64,000 nt of DNA, taken from the NCBI GenBank assembly GCA_019828565.1, contig JAHDYR010000006.1:310001-374000 (forward strand), in the 5' to 3' direction. Shown one piece after another: positions 1 through 11,300 of this stretch (the first letter of the stretch is position 1; each line of letters starts with the position of its first letter). Both the position numbers and the translations under genes were made by a program. Origin of the DNA: Carpediemonas membranifera (taxonomy: Eukaryota; Fornicata). The notes beneath the pieces are model-generated. The model worked only from the letters and a program-made list of their open reading frames with translations. It was not told where the DNA came from and ran no database searches.

Positions 1-1
1 C

Positions 2-373
2 GGCCAGGCGTTCCATTCTCCAGGCGCATCCGCTTCAATCGCCCGTAGACAGCGTATCAGCAGTCTTGTGAAGAACGGAGAGCTCCAAACCGCCGAGTTC
101 GAGGCTGTCTACAGCGAGCTGTCCAAGCAGCTCGAGGCCATGGTGGACGAGCGCCGGGCCCAGCTGGACTCTCTCACACACGACGTAGAAGTCGCATGCA
201 AGGACTTGCTGCAGTCCAGGGAGCAGAACGACGCCTTGAACACCCAGCTGACCGAGCTCGACGCCAAGCTGGGCGAGGAGAGGGCCCGGTGGAAGCAGAT
301 CGCCATGGGCGCCATGCTAGGCAGCGAGATAGAGAATGACGAGACCGCTAGCCTTTATTCTATCCGATCCTGA
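2..373 (+). CDS. C-terminal end of an unidentified coiled-coil protein (partial)
   Basis: The frame is open from the window edge to a TGA at 371-373, so the 5' part of the gene lies outside. About 123 residues are visible. The middle is a long amphipathic helix rich in Glu, Gln, Leu and Arg with heptad spacing, consistent with a coiled coil; the tail ends in a short acidic and serine-rich stretch (ENDETASLYSIRS). No catalytic motif is visible and I do not recognise the family. The next gene lies on the opposite strand, so the two converge with about 120 bp between their stops. I infer a structural or tethering role only from the coiled coil. Confidence 0.55.
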   Translation, partial: GQAFHSPGASASIARRQRISSLVKNGELQTAEFEAVYSELSKQLEAMVDERRAQLDSLTHDVEVACKDLLQSREQNDALNTQLTELDAKLGEERARWKQIAMGAMLGSEIENDETASLYSIRS

Positions 374-493
374 CGGGGTGAGTAATTGCCCAGATTGTAG
401 AACTGAGGTCAGCTCATGATCGCCGGAAACGGCGTTGTATCGCATAATATGTATTCATAAATCGTCTTGTCTCACTAATAATTCCATTTTAAC

Positions 494-1498
494 TTACTCC
501 TTGCTCTCCTTCTCGAGCTTGTTGAGGTACCGCGACCCGTCCTTCGACCGGAGCCAGAAGATCTCGAGCAGCCGGATGATCACGGGATGCCGCAGCCACA
601 TGACCTTGCTGAGGTATGGTGTGAGCATGTACGCCACGCTGATGCAGTGGATGAAGAGGACGGGAACCCACACCATGCGGAGGGCCGTGAAGAAGAGGCC
701 GCCGATCGTACCACCGACGAACCAGGCCATGAGCATGCGGCGGGGCACCCAAGCGAAGAAGGCGCGGGACAGGTGGGGGTAAACGACCCAGGAAACCTGA
801 AGATACGAGGAGAGCGTCGCCAGTGCGATGATCAGGATGTCGCCGACAAAGCCAAATCGGGACAGGATGATCGATCCAGAGCCCATGACAATCGCAGCGG
901 CAGGGGAGGGCATGCCGTCAAAGCGAAGGGCGCCGCCCGTCTGGCCCGCACGGTGCTTCTCGACGATGAAGCGGATGAGGCGGTAGAAGGTGCAGACTCC
1001 GTGCATTGTGCCCCCTATGAGGCCCATGATGCGGTTGTTCGTCGCCACGAAGATGAGAACGCCGATAGTGAATCCAAAACTCGTACCGTCGGCGACGTCG
1101 TCGAAGTACTCACCCTTGGGGGTTGACCCCCACTGCTCGGCGGCACGGCCGTCGAAGAGGTCAAAGAATTGACCGATAAAGATGAGGAGGAATACGGCCT
1201 CCTTCTGGAAGAGGAGCTCGCCGGGCTCGTACGCTGTCATGATGTAGACGCCAGCGAGACCGCACGACATGTTCATGATCGATAGACAGTTGGCATACCA
1301 ACAGTTAGGAATCAAAAATGAGAAAATTAGCGCGGAAAGGATCGTGCCGACGAAAATGATGGTGAACCGAATAATACGGTCGTCAGGAATGTTGTTTTTG
1401 CCGATATAAAAGAGCGAGATGAAGAGGCTTCCAATCATAATCAATCCAGCAATGGCTCTTACACCATCCTGTCTTGTAGCCGTTCGTTTGGGCGCCAT
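494..1498 (-). CDS. CDP-diacylglycerol--serine O-phosphatidyltransferase (PssA-type)
   Basis: A 334-residue polytopic membrane protein of the CDP-alcohol phosphatidyltransferase family. It would transfer phosphatidyl from CDP-diacylglycerol to serine, making phosphatidylserine in the ER. The signature is DLFDGRAAE...GEYFDDVAD, that is D-x2-DG...G-x3-D-x3-D, followed by GTSFG as in PssA proteins (their SLADVVSFG). Further PssA-like blocks are NMSCGLAG, YRLIRF and GMPSPAAA. At least seven hydrophobic helices follow one another, and the tail is basic. The start at 1498 (MAPKRTATRQDG) is chosen because upstream in-frame sequence is low quality and GCAGTTTA sits 19 nt ahead of it on the coding strand. 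Oddity: the family motif DG-x2-AR here reads DG-x2-AE, replacing a nearly invariant arginine. Family is secure; serine as substrate is inferred from the PssA-like pattern. Confidence 0.8.
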   Translation of the reverse strand: MAPKRTATRQDGVRAIAGLIMIGSLFISLFYIGKNNIPDDRIIRFTIIFVGTILSALIFSFLIPNCWYANCLSIMNMSCGLAGVYIMTAYEPGELLFQKEAVFLLIFIGQFFDLFDGRAAEQWGSTPKGEYFDDVADGTSFGFTIGVLIFVATNNRIMGLIGGTMHGVCTFYRLIRFIVEKHRAGQTGGALRFDGMPSPAAAIVMGSGSIILSRFGFVGDILIIALATLSSYLQVSWVVYPHLSRAFFAWVPRRMLMAWFVGGTIGGLFFTALRMVWVPVLFIHCISVAYMLTPYLSKVMWLRHPVIIRLLEIFWLRSKDGSRYLNKLEKESKE

Positions 1499-1694
1499 CA
1501 CCTTCGGATGCTCCCTTAAACTGCGGGTCCTAAGGCTCAACCGAATTGGCCGCCTGAAGCAGAGATGAGCGTTGTACCACATGATACATACCCGCTGGAC
1601 GTCATCTCATCATTTCTAGATTCATTTATGTGTTACATTGCTGGCATGTTTTCCTCAGGCACAACATCATCATTGCTTCTTCTCAACAGCAGCC

Positions 1695-3054
1695 ATGCAG
1701 AAGTCCTTGATCCTTGTTGTTCTTGTTTCACTTCTCGTTTCGTGCGTCGTTGCTGACGATACGCTGGAGTTGGCTCTTGTTCTCTTCCGCCACGGCGATA
1801 GAACGCCTCTCCATTACCTTCCGGATCCCTACAACATCTTCAGCAAGGCTCCTAGGCAAACCGGTCAGCTTACTACCATTGGCCAGAAGCAGCACTTCGA
1901 CCTCGGCACGAAGCTCCGCTACAAGTTCGTCGACCAGCACAGCCTGCTCAGCAGCAGCTTCAACAACTCTCAGATCCTCGTCCGTAGCACCGGCACCGAT
2001 CGTACGATTATGTCTGCGTACTCCAACCTCCTGGGCCTCTACCCCCCCGGCACCGGCAACCCCGACCTGCCCGACCAGATCCAGCCCGTCCCCATCAGAT
2101 CAGTCAGCCACACGCCCTGGGAGAACTTGCCCGACCGTCTGCTGCGTCCGTTTGACCTGGGGACGTGCCCTAGGATCACGAAGCTCCGCTCTGAGATATT
2201 TGCTTCGTCCGCCGTCAAGGCGTACGACAAAAGTCAGGCAGGCCTCTACAACACCCTCAAGACCAAGCTCGGCCTGGGTTGGACTCCCTCGCTCGAGCAC
2301 ATCGACGAGGTGTATGACCCCTTGATGGTGATGCATTTCCAGTTTGTTAGTTCATAACACCTTACCCAGCAATAACCCCATGCCCGCCGGCCTCACCGCC
2401 GCCGAGTACGAGGCTGTAGACGCCGTGCACCAGCACCTGACACACACCCAGGTGGGGGAGTACAAGTCCGAGATCTCCAAGCTCCTCGGGACAAACATCG
2501 GCCGGGAATGGACCAGCGAGATCGACGCTGTCATGGCCGGCACCCCCAACGCCACTGTGGTCTACTACTCAGCCCACGACTCCACTATCGAGTTCACACT
2601 CCGCTGGCTCGGCGTGTTCCCGGACACCCGCGTCGTGCCGTACGCCTCCCTGCTCGAGGTCGATCTCTGGAAGAACGACGACGGGGACTATTACCTGCAC
2701 TTCGCATTCAACAACGACACCCTCTCGATCCCCGGGTGCACTGGCGACAAGTGTACCGTGGCTGAGTGGAAGGCCCTGATGGACCAGATCACTGTCAAAG
2801 ACTGGGACTCAGCGTGCGGCCTCGTGCCCGCCCCCACACCCGCCCCGGTCGTGAAGACAGTCCACTCCGGCATTCCCCCGCTCGTGTTTGTCGTCGTCGT
2901 GGTCGTGATGCTCGTGGGCATGGGCGTCATGTGCGTTGCTGCCTTTAGCGCCGGTGTCGGCATGCGCGTGTGGAAGATGAAGCACGACAGCGACAAGAAG
3001 GGCGTCGAGGAGCCCCTGCTCGCTGACGTCGTCGAGAACGATACGCTCGTGTAA
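1695..3054 (+). CDS. Histidine acid phosphatase, membrane-anchored lysosomal type
   Basis: Joined exons 1695-2341 and 2370-3054 give 443 residues. A signal peptide (MQKSLILVVLVSLLVSCVVA) is followed by the catalytic RHGDRTP motif near residues 32-38, whose His33 would be the phosphohistidine nucleophile. The second catalytic block, AHDSTIEF with the His-Asp proton donor, is near residue 284 in exon 2. Near residues 383-412 there is one transmembrane helix, then a short cytosolic tail with EEPLL, a dileucine-type sorting signal. The layout matches lysosomal acid phosphatase: lumenal catalytic domain, one anchor, endosomal sorting tail. The start is placed at the Met that begins the signal peptide, since an in-frame Met at 1638 would bury it. 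Without the intron the frame stops before the HD motif. Confidence 0.9.
2342..2369 (+). other. 28-nt spliceosomal intron in the acid phosphatase gene
   Basis: GTTTGT at the 5' end, CATAAC as a possible branch site and TTACCCAG at the 3' end. Its removal shifts the frame by one and joins MVMHF to HNNPMPAG, turning two overlapping open frames into one complete acid phosphatase. Confidence 0.85.
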
Positions 3055-3248
3055 AGTACAACCGTATTCTCAATATCTCTAGTGGACGGTGCTTGGGGAC
3101 ACCCGCAACATGATCGCAGAAGTCAAAGAAATACCGATGCACACCTGTCGCGCGCTCCAATTCGTGTGCTACCGATCATCGACGACTTTGCTGGCGTCCG
3201 AGCGGGTTAAGGCAAGTCGATCCGGCTGGGAAAGGAATAGTCGGCAAG

Positions 3249-5660
3249 ATGGAACGAACAACCAGCCCAGAGGTAGAAAACGTGTTTAATAACCTCAAGT
3301 TTCACAACACTGGCCGTATTATGCGCCCAGACGATAACCTCGATGTGTTTCCCGGCGTCACGCTCGCCATGCTCCACCGAGTGATCCGGTCCACCGATCA
3401 CTCCCAAAGGGAGATCGGTGCGCATGTCCTGAGCGCCATCACCCGCTATGCACGTTCCGGCGAGTTCGGTGCTCAGTCTGGGGACATCCTGCTCGCCCTC
3501 ATCGAGCGCGTCCGCTTGCCGCTCATCCTCATCACCCAACGGGAGCTCACCCTCACGTCTTCCCCCACAGTCGGCCTCATCCACAACCTCCTGTGTGCTG
3601 TGGGCGAGGTGGGCCCGTGCTTCATGCTCCCTTGCTTCCACCCCAGACGAACGGCCGGCCTCCCCATGTGGCCCTCCCTGCCCAGGTTGGCCCCCCTTTC
3701 TTTCGACCCAGAGCATCCACCCGGCGAGCTGACTTTCGGCGAGCTGGCCGACTTGTCTGACACCGACGTCCACCTCGCCCTGCTCGTCGGGGAGTCGGCC
3801 CGCGGTCCCAACGACCGTGTGCCGCCTCTCTTCCTCCGCGTGCCGTGGGACACTATTCCGGTGACTTCTGCCGAGAACGTCCTCCTGCTGCAGGCCCTGG
3901 CCCGCTGTGCCCTCCACTCGATGTTCGCGGCCCACTTCATCGCCCACTCGGACCTATTCAACGTGCTCGCAAAGATGACTGCCGCCCTAGCCGGCATATC
4001 GACTAACTCCGAGCCGTCCAACGCCGCCGCGGCCATGGGCATGGTCTGGCACGCCATCGCCGCAGCCCACCCAACCCTGGCCGACAGAATCGCGAGCTGG
4101 AGCGCCCCGGGCACTGTGACCGTGCTGGAGGCGCTGACGAGGCAGTGGGTGTGTTACTCGACCCAGTTCACGGTCAGGTCGGCCGCCCTCGTGAGGAGGC
4201 TGGCCGCGGTCTTGACGATTGTTGCGCACAGGCCTGTATCTGCTGATTGGGACCTTGCTGACGAAGATTCAATCGGATCTAAGATCTTGGTATCGTGTCT
4301 TGAGATTCTGCGGTCGGCGCCTGCAGACCCGGTCGGCTTTTCTTTCAGGGCATCTGCCCTTGATGTCCTTGCAACACCGCCATTTGCCGGAAAACTCGGC
4401 GACTTTGTCACCACCCAGATTCTCGAGTCTGTTGAGTCGCTATCGGACTTCAGGACGGCGGAATCGTTCCAGTATGCCGCCTCGGCCATCACTGTGCTCG
4501 CCCATCACGACAAGGAGGCCAGCTCTGCCGCGCAGCAGACTATGCTCGCTGCCTCCGTCGGCATGCTGGCCAAGGCACCCGTTGCGGTGCAGGACCGCAC
4601 ACCGCACGTCCTGGGGCTTCCTAGCCGGTCGATGCCGGCCTCCCTGGCCACCGACCAAGGGATGGTCGACGCCATGGCCGGTGCCTGTCTCCTGGGGACC
4701 ATCGCCGGGGCCTACCCCGAGGCCATCCGGGGTCTCGACAGCAACCCGTTCTCCCAGTTTATCTCCCCAGAGACACTAGGGCTCCACGTCCCGTGTTTCG
4801 AGGCCCTCCCTGCAGCCAGCCGCCTACTCTTCACAGCGCCCTTCGCCACCTCCCTCCAAGCCTACCTCACAGCCAGCCCCGACGCCCTCATGCGGGCCCA
4901 CCTGCTCCACTCTCTCCCCTTCGTCTCCATGCTCGACCCGACCCTGCTGCCCGACAGTCTGCCCGCCCCTATCATCGCCCAGCTCGCTGGCGGGGCCGAC
5001 CAGTGGTTCGGGCACGCAGAGGAGATGCTGATGCCGGCACGGTGGGTGGCCGGGCTCGCCAGCTTGCTTGGCAAGGACGAGGTGGTTGATTTACTCAACG
5101 GCGTTGATAAGATCTTTGAGATCCTCCCGACTGCAGCGATGAAATATGACACCCTGATCTCCCTCCTCGCCCTCGTCCTGCCCACCCTCGCCCAGACTGG
5201 CGCAGAGCTCGACGACTCGCAAATTGAAACAGTCAGCAGATCTTTAGATATGATTTTGAGTGACTCAAACCATAGTATGCGGCTCCCACTCCAGCAGCAG
5301 CTGTCGATCCACTCCCCCGCCCGGGACGTCCTCGACTCCTCTGTGTTTGATTCTTTCATGATTGTCCTGGGCCATCTCCAGGACGGGTTCGACGAGTGGG
5401 GGACTGCTGGCCGAGACCTGAAGTTCAAGCTCCTCCTGCCCGCCCTGCATGGGGCCAATGAGGACGTCAGGCTTCGGCAGGCGGCCTGGGCGGCGGTGAA
5501 GGATACACGGTCTCAGAACTTCATGCCGGCCGAGTACGACTTCATGTCCGGCTGGCGGGAGGAGTCTCTGGCTGTGCTGAACATCGCCAAGGTTGTTGCC
5601 ACCGGAAAGGGGAGTGCGGGGTGCATGGCGAAGATGGTGTTGGATCACGGGAGATCATAA
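3249..5660 (+). CDS. RPAP1-like protein (RNA polymerase II-associated protein 1 family)
   Basis: An 803-residue, largely alpha-helical protein. Residues about 15-75 fit the RPAP1 C-terminal-domain pattern: LKFHNTGRIM...DNLDVFPGVTLAMLHRVIRS, then T-x3-QRE, a helical repeat and a G-E-F step, as in the family's R-x-DF-x-G...GYT-x-E-x2-x-L-x-RS-x5-QR. The rest looks like HEAT/ARM-type helices. RPAP1 proteins help assemble and import RNA polymerase II. The family usually has a longer N-terminal region with its own RPAP1 domain, which is missing here; the ATG at 3249 sits almost at the start of the conserved block, so either the N-terminus was lost or an upstream small exon is unseen. The gene is parallel to PUS10, about 105 bp apart. 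RPAP1 is a pattern match from memory and needs a profile search. Confidence 0.55.
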   Translation: MERTTSPEVENVFNNLKFHNTGRIMRPDDNLDVFPGVTLAMLHRVIRSTDHSQREIGAHVLSAITRYARSGEFGAQSGDILLALIERVRLPLILITQRELTLTSSPTVGLIHNLLCAVGEVGPCFMLPCFHPRRTAGLPMWPSLPRLAPLSFDPEHPPGELTFGELADLSDTDVHLALLVGESARGPNDRVPPLFLRVPWDTIPVTSAENVLLLQALARCALHSMFAAHFIAHSDLFNVLAKMTAALAGISTNSEPSNAAAAMGMVWHAIAAAHPTLADRIASWSAPGTVTVLEALTRQWVCYSTQFTVRSAALVRRLAAVLTIVAHRPVSADWDLADEDSIGSKILVSCLEILRSAPADPVGFSFRASALDVLATPPFAGKLGDFVTTQILESVESLSDFRTAESFQYAASAITVLAHHDKEASSAAQQTMLAASVGMLAKAPVAVQDRTPHVLGLPSRSMPASLATDQGMVDAMAGACLLGTIAGAYPEAIRGLDSNPFSQFISPETLGLHVPCFEALPAASRLLFTAPFATSLQAYLTASPDALMRAHLLHSLPFVSMLDPTLLPDSLPAPIIAQLAGGADQWFGHAEEMLMPARWVAGLASLLGKDEVVDLLNGVDKIFEILPTAAMKYDTLISLLALVLPTLAQTGAELDDSQIETVSRSLDMILSDSNHSMRLPLQQQLSIHSPARDVLDSSVFDSFMIVLGHLQDGFDEWGTAGRDLKFKLLLPALHGANEDVRLRQAAWAAVKDTRSQNFMPAEYDFMSGWREESLAVLNIAKVVATGKGSAGCMAKMVLDHGRS

Positions 5661-5765
5661 ATGCTAATCGGTGGTGGGCGTGGGTGTGGGTTGACGGTTT
5701 ATGTGAGGAGACGTAATCGCCATAAACAGCTCGAGACTAGAGCATCTCGGCTTAGTTTTCGCACC

Positions 5766-7481
5766 ATGGAGAACATTTCCGCTTGTTCAAGCTTAACAGA
5801 GCCGCTCGGTGCTCTCTTTTCGGCGACAGCGCACTATCTGCTGTCCCGTGGCGTTTGCCCCTACTGCGTTCTGAGGCATCTCGGCTGTAAGGTCTTCAAC
5901 TACTACAAAACTGATGCAACTGAGCTCACAAAGCTATTCAATGAGCGCATTACTGAGTGTTTCGCCGAGACTAGCCTCCCCGCGGTCACACACTCCCCCA
6001 TGCCGACGTGCCCCCTCTGCCACGGCGTCCTCCCCCTTGTGGCGACGGAGTCCTTCCGCACCGACATGGCTGCGACTATCCTCAACACAGGCTTCCAGTT
6101 CAGGGAGTACCAGCTCCTTTTCACTCTTCCCCCGATGCTACTCATGCGCCGCTTCGCCATGGCCTCGGATCTTGAGGAGTACCTCGCCGCCGTCCCAGAT
6201 CTCGACAGCGCGCTGGTGAAGGAGTATACAGACGCTGTCCGGACGGTGAGCAAGTCTTATACCGCTGGTGAGGGGCAGTTCGCGTTCATCGACGAGAAGG
6301 AGACACTCAAGTGGGCGTGTGGCGCCCATATCGGGGCCCTGGTCGGCCGCCCGTTCTCCCCTACAGCCCCGTTCCGGGTGCTGATCACAGTTACCAGTTC
6401 TGAGCGGGCCAGCATCCCCACGTTCGGGTCGGGCAAGAGAAAGCGCCGTAACCGGCAGACCATCGCCCCCGACGACCCTTGCACCGTGGTTAACAACGTT
6501 ACAGCCTTCCTCAAGCAGACCACCAAGGCCGAGCTCGACGAGATCTACCCGCGGACTCGCCTGAATGAGCCCCCGGAGGTCAAGGGCTCCTTCTCCATCG
6601 CTTGCAGCAACAGGTTCGTCGTCGGCCGCTACCGCAAGCTCGGTCGCGACGTTTCCCAGTCAGAGTGGACGCCCGAGATGAAGGGCCCGACCCAGCGAGA
6701 CATCGGGCCCAGCGTCGGCGGGCTGATCGCTGGCGCAGTCCAGGAGGCGACCGGCAGCGAGGCTACAAAGTTCCACGCGGCGGGCCGTGAGGACATCGAC
6801 GTCCGGATGCTCGGCAACGGGCGTCCTTTCCTCGTGGAGATGATCAACGCGAAGACGCCGTTCGTCGACTACTCGGCCATCCAAGATTTGATTAATTCAA
6901 AGTTTGGTGAGGCTGGCGAGCACGCTGTTGAGGCCGAGGGCATGGCGCTAAGCTCGCCTGAGGTGGAGAAGGTCGTCATCGACGGCGAGGGGAACAAGAA
7001 GAAACACTACACCGCCGTCGTCTACTGCTCAACACCCCTCGACAACGCGACAGTCGACCGCATCAACGGCCTCACCGCGGACGCTGGCATCAAGATCTCC
7101 CAGCTGACGCCGATCCGAGTGCTGCACCGCCGCTCGCTGCTCGACCGGCAGAGGGAGATCCACAACCTCCGTCTCGACCCCATAGTGGGCACGGACAAGT
7201 TCTTCCTGCTGACCTTGATCACCCAAGCCGGCACCTATGTGAAGGAGTTCGTCCACGGGGACTTTAACAGGACCATGCCCCACCTTGGGACCGTTGTGGA
7301 CCAGGTGCTGGGCCTGGAGCACAAGACGCGGTGCAGCATACTCCAACTGGACGTCAACCGGGTCGATCTGGACCTCCCGGTGCCCCCCAGCGCAGATTAT
7401 GACGCTGAGCGGTATCCGGGGCCGAAGGAGGGCCGGGGCTGGCCGCTCGCTGGGCTCGAGGCGGATATACCTTTGGAATAG
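5766..7481 (+). CDS. PUS10: tRNA pseudouridine synthase Pus10
   Basis: 571 residues. The N-terminus carries the Pus10 cysteine module (GVCPYCVLRHLGCK and later CPLCHGVLPL), expected to bind zinc within the THUMP-like domain. The catalytic domain contains FHAAGREDIDVRMLGNGRPF, close to the Pus10 consensus; the catalytic aspartate is in this block, Asp343 or Asp345 in this numbering. The C-terminal GTYVKEFVHGDF-R-TMPHLGTVV and ILQLDV blocks are also diagnostic. The enzyme isomerises U54/U55 of tRNA in archaea and many eukaryotes. The start at 5766 is the first Met of the conserved part; in-frame sequence continues upstream to the preceding stop but is Arg-rich and unlike the family. No intron is needed. 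Confidence 0.88.
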   Translation: MENISACSSLTEPLGALFSATAHYLLSRGVCPYCVLRHLGCKVFNYYKTDATELTKLFNERITECFAETSLPAVTHSPMPTCPLCHGVLPLVATESFRTDMAATILNTGFQFREYQLLFTLPPMLLMRRFAMASDLEEYLAAVPDLDSALVKEYTDAVRTVSKSYTAGEGQFAFIDEKETLKWACGAHIGALVGRPFSPTAPFRVLITVTSSERASIPTFGSGKRKRRNRQTIAPDDPCTVVNNVTAFLKQTTKAELDEIYPRTRLNEPPEVKGSFSIACSNRFVVGRYRKLGRDVSQSEWTPEMKGPTQRDIGPSVGGLIAGAVQEATGSEATKFHAAGREDIDVRMLGNGRPFLVEMINAKTPFVDYSAIQDLINSKFGEAGEHAVEAEGMALSSPEVEKVVIDGEGNKKKHYTAVVYCSTPLDNATVDRINGLTADAGIKISQLTPIRVLHRRSLLDRQREIHNLRLDPIVGTDKFFLLTLITQAGTYVKEFVHGDFNRTMPHLGTVVDQVLGLEHKTRCSILQLDVNRVDLDLPVPPSADYDAERYPGPKEGRGWPLAGLEADIPLE

Positions 7482-8304
7482 AGTAAATTTAACGGATATC
7501 GAGAGTGCAAGGCGCCATGGGAGAGCGTTACGGTCCTGGTTGACGTTGGGTTGGGTCGACAATGACAAGCACTTTTGCACAACCGATGGTGAGGGTGTTA
7601 ATCGAGGGTCAACTGCGCGAGAGCTATCAGGACAATTGGCTCCGCGGTTGCTATCACCACCGCTTATACATGGGTCGGCTGAGATCACCACAGTCGACGT
7701 CGACCTAGCGCTTGAATTATAAATATTTGAAGCACGACTGAGGCGCGACCCGTGGACAAGGGTCAGACGGAGAAGCGGATCCGGCTCTCACTCTGCCCGC
7801 ATTACATAGCAACCGTCAATTGATCAATTATCTTTTTGTGACGATTTGCTCTCCGCGGCTTTGGGCCGGACAATATGCGATCGCAGCAGAACTGCAGAAG
7901 AACGGCCTGTGACACCGAATCATCTGGCCACACCATGTGATTAACTGGTGGAATATATTGGTGTGCTAGATTAAGTATTTATGATGATGGCCAAGGGCGA
8001 GGCTCTGCTGCTGGTATTTGAGGAGCGGTGAGCTCGAATCCCTGCCAGCGCGAGAATGATGTAGCGCTACCCCGTGGACAATCATGCCGCTACATGGTGT
8101 CCGTGACAGGTTGAGTCGCCCACGGGTCGGAGCCGAGGCATCGCCCGTTTAGAATTGAGGTCTGCCGATTGCCCAAGCCGTGCCTTGGATGGATCATGGC
8201 ACATCATTTGATAAACATTTTACAAAGTACTGCTCGGCTGAATGGGCAGGGATGCGGCGTGACAGGTGGCGAGCCAGACACCAGCGTGGAGACTGTAACG
8301 TCCT
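7482..8304. other. Intergenic region between PUS10 and the TmcB-like gene
   Basis: About 820 bp between two converging genes. Short open frames exist but none has a family resemblance or a plausible start context. The stretch TCGAATCCC near 8036 resembles a tRNA T-loop, but no pairing T stem or acceptor stem surrounds it. I see no RNA gene, repeat or promoter I can support. Confidence 0.4.
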
Positions 8305-11300
8305 TTATTCAACAAGCTGGAGGTCGTCCTTCGACACTTGGGCACACATGAGGGACAACAGGTAGTTCTTCTTCAAGCTCTCTTCGGGCACCATGGCGAT
8401 GAGGGCCTTCACCAGCATCTCCTGGGCGACAAAGGCAGCAAAGACGTTTTGCTTGAGCATGTGGTAGATAAGTGGAATGGCGATGAGCGCAGCCAGTGCA
8501 AAGAGCAGCGAGGAGGCTCTGAGCACAGTGTTCGTGGCTGAGTTGATCACGGTCACCGTGTTGAACATATCCCAGAGTATTGTCGTCAGGGGCAGCTCGA
8601 CCTCCCTCAGCATGGTGAACGCAGTCGACCCGACACCGCCCGGGCTGACGCAGGTGTCATCAGGGGCAAGGAGATACGCGGAGTCCACGAGGAGCTGCGA
8701 CAGCTCGTGGAATGAGACGGAGGTGGTCAGCTCGGAGCAGCTGGGGCAGGCGGGGCTGGTGTGGTCCCAGCTGAAGACCGCGGTGTAGACAACGGAGGAG
8801 CGCTCTGCCCCGCGTAGACGGGTGCCGGCCTGAGCATAGTCGTCGACGCGGGAGACGATCTGGTTATAAGCAAGGGATGCGGCTGCGGGCGAGGTGGCGA
8901 CATCAATGCCGTCCGTCTCGATTGAAAAGACAGACCTAAGCTGCGTGGCGACTAGCCCAAGCGCGTCAAACCGCTCAGTCGTGTCGGAATCAGCCAGGAC
9001 GGCTAGTAGGACGCCCGCGCCGAGCAGACAGACGAGCGCGGCCAGCAGCACGATGGCGAGCTTTAAACTGCGCCACAGTTCGTGCACATGGACGTGCTGC
9101 ATGCCCTTCAGGGCCCATGATATTTTGGGCGGCCGGATGTACCCGAATAGGAAGCCGCCGTATGCTGCAATGGTGACAGCGGTCGTGAATGCAGTAAGGG
9201 CGGTGACGGTCTGGCCCGCGCCGTCCGTGTTGGATGAAATGTCGACTTCATCAACTGCCGCGGCAAGGATGCTTGTACCTTCGGTCACAGCCTCTTCAAA
9301 CGCGGCCTTGAGCTCCGCCATCTTCTCGTCGAAGAGCAAGAGACGTGCCATCTCCATCTGAACGTCAGCGTCGAGGAGGCCGTCTGCGGTGTCGCTGCTG
9401 TACATGTGCCCAACTCTGGCAGGGTAGTGCAGGGCGTCCTCGGCGGCGTCATCCTCCGTGCTGGCGTCGTAGCTGTAGTGGGGAAGGGGCAAGCTGGTGG
9501 CCAGACCGGCGGCCTCGGTCGCCAGCTGGAAGGAGATGCGGAGGATGTGCTCAATGGAAGCTGAGGCCTTGACGGCCGCCTCGAGCCTCGCCCCTGCTCG
9601 TGCTAAGTGCTCGTCGAACTGCGACCCGCCCCGGCCCTCGAGCACGGCCACACCGGCGGCCAGACCCTCCACAGTGTCCGACCAGGCCTGCAGCTGGGCC
9701 ATGGCGTGGTAGCCGAGGGCGACGTCGGCGAACTGCGCGTATCGGGCGGCCACGAGCACGCGATGTGACATTTCCGTGATGTCGGATGTCATGCCCACGA
9801 AGAAGCCGTGCAGGTCCTCGTATGCATCGATCTGGAACTCGTCAGCCTGCCAGGACCACATCGTCTCAGTGGCGACCATCCCAGCGGATAGGGCCAGCAA
9901 CAACCCGGTTGCCAGTCCCACAACGAGCAACTTTAGCCACAGATGCTGTCGGTGAACGGGCGCCTTGGCACCAGGTTGGAATGGCAGCCCCGGGTTCGTG
10001 ATGACCCAGTCCTGAAGGACGACGATGCGGCCGTTGCTGGCGGAGAGCTTGATGTTAATCACCATCACGGTAAGTATCACGGGGGCTGCAAGCAGGGCGA
10101 TGGGGGCGACGGCGACGAAGCAGGCGGTGGTGACGCCCTCGACCATATTGCGGTGGACCTTGGCCGAGTTCACGTTGGCCTTGTTCGCGTCGATCACAGC
10201 GTCCCGGGCGGCCAGGAGACCCGTGTCGACCGCATCGACGAGGGTCAGATACGCTGGATCGACCAGAATATTCCTAGCGACTCTGAGTGAGTCGTTTGTG
10301 CTCAGCATGGCGTCGGCCCCGGCGTCGGAGTAGTAGCCGCGGCTCCTCGAGCTGTTGTACACCAGGGCCTGCAGCAGGTGGGTCGGCTCGGCAGTGTAGT
10401 TGTACGCCATCCCGGACAGGAAGCACTGGCTTGAGGTCGGCAGCGACGCCCCGGCAGCGTTGGCCGACTGGTAGAGGGAGATGGCCTCGACCCGGAGCTT
10501 GGCGTGCATGTCAGTCTCCGTCGCGGCGAGCGTGCCCACGACATCCTTGGTCATCCCCAGCTGGGTGATGTTGTCCACGAGGGCGTCGACTGCCCCGCCG
10601 TCGAGCATGGCGCGGTACTCCTCGATGAAGTGCGTCTCGAGGGCCTGGACGTACCCGATCACGGCAGTGCTCATGTTGTTTTCAGCGACGAGGAGGCTGT
10701 GGAACGCGGTGATTGCGTCCATTGAGCTCTTATAAACACTCCCGTAGCTTTCGACAAAGTGCGGCAGCAGCGCTGTTGCCCCAATCACAACCGTCGAGAG
10801 AATGGATGCGCCGAGCAGCAGGCACCCGGCGATCATCAGCAGTTGAACTGATCTGCGGCGAATCCGCATGAACCTCTGGGTCTCATTGGCGATCATCAGC
10901 TTGGCATGGTCCTGCGAGCTCTGTCTCTGCGGCACAGTCATCTGCCCGTCAACCTGTACGTTTGCGAAGGGTCGGCGGCCGGGCGAGTGGGGCTGCTCGT
11001 CGTCATCGGAGTCGGGCCCCGAGTCACGACTTGACTGTGACACCGACTGGAACGACATGTCAAGCGGGATCGACTCGTCACTGGAGTCGAACACGAGGCT
11101 GGCAGCCAGACTGACCCGAGAGCCGATAGCCGGGTTGCTCCTCATAGACGCGTCCCTCGATCTATCTGCAGGCCGGTCGGAGTTGGCGACGAGCTCATCG
11201 GCCGTGGGGATGTACCCTGCAGACCTGTGGAGGTCGGTCGACCTGGCCATCATGGCAGCGAGACCCTTGTCCATCCGCATGAAGAGGTTGAGGTTCCTCT

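Noticed and set aside
7990-8070. tRNA-like TCGAATCCC segment
   Set aside because: No pairing T stem, no D arm and no acceptor stem on either strand.
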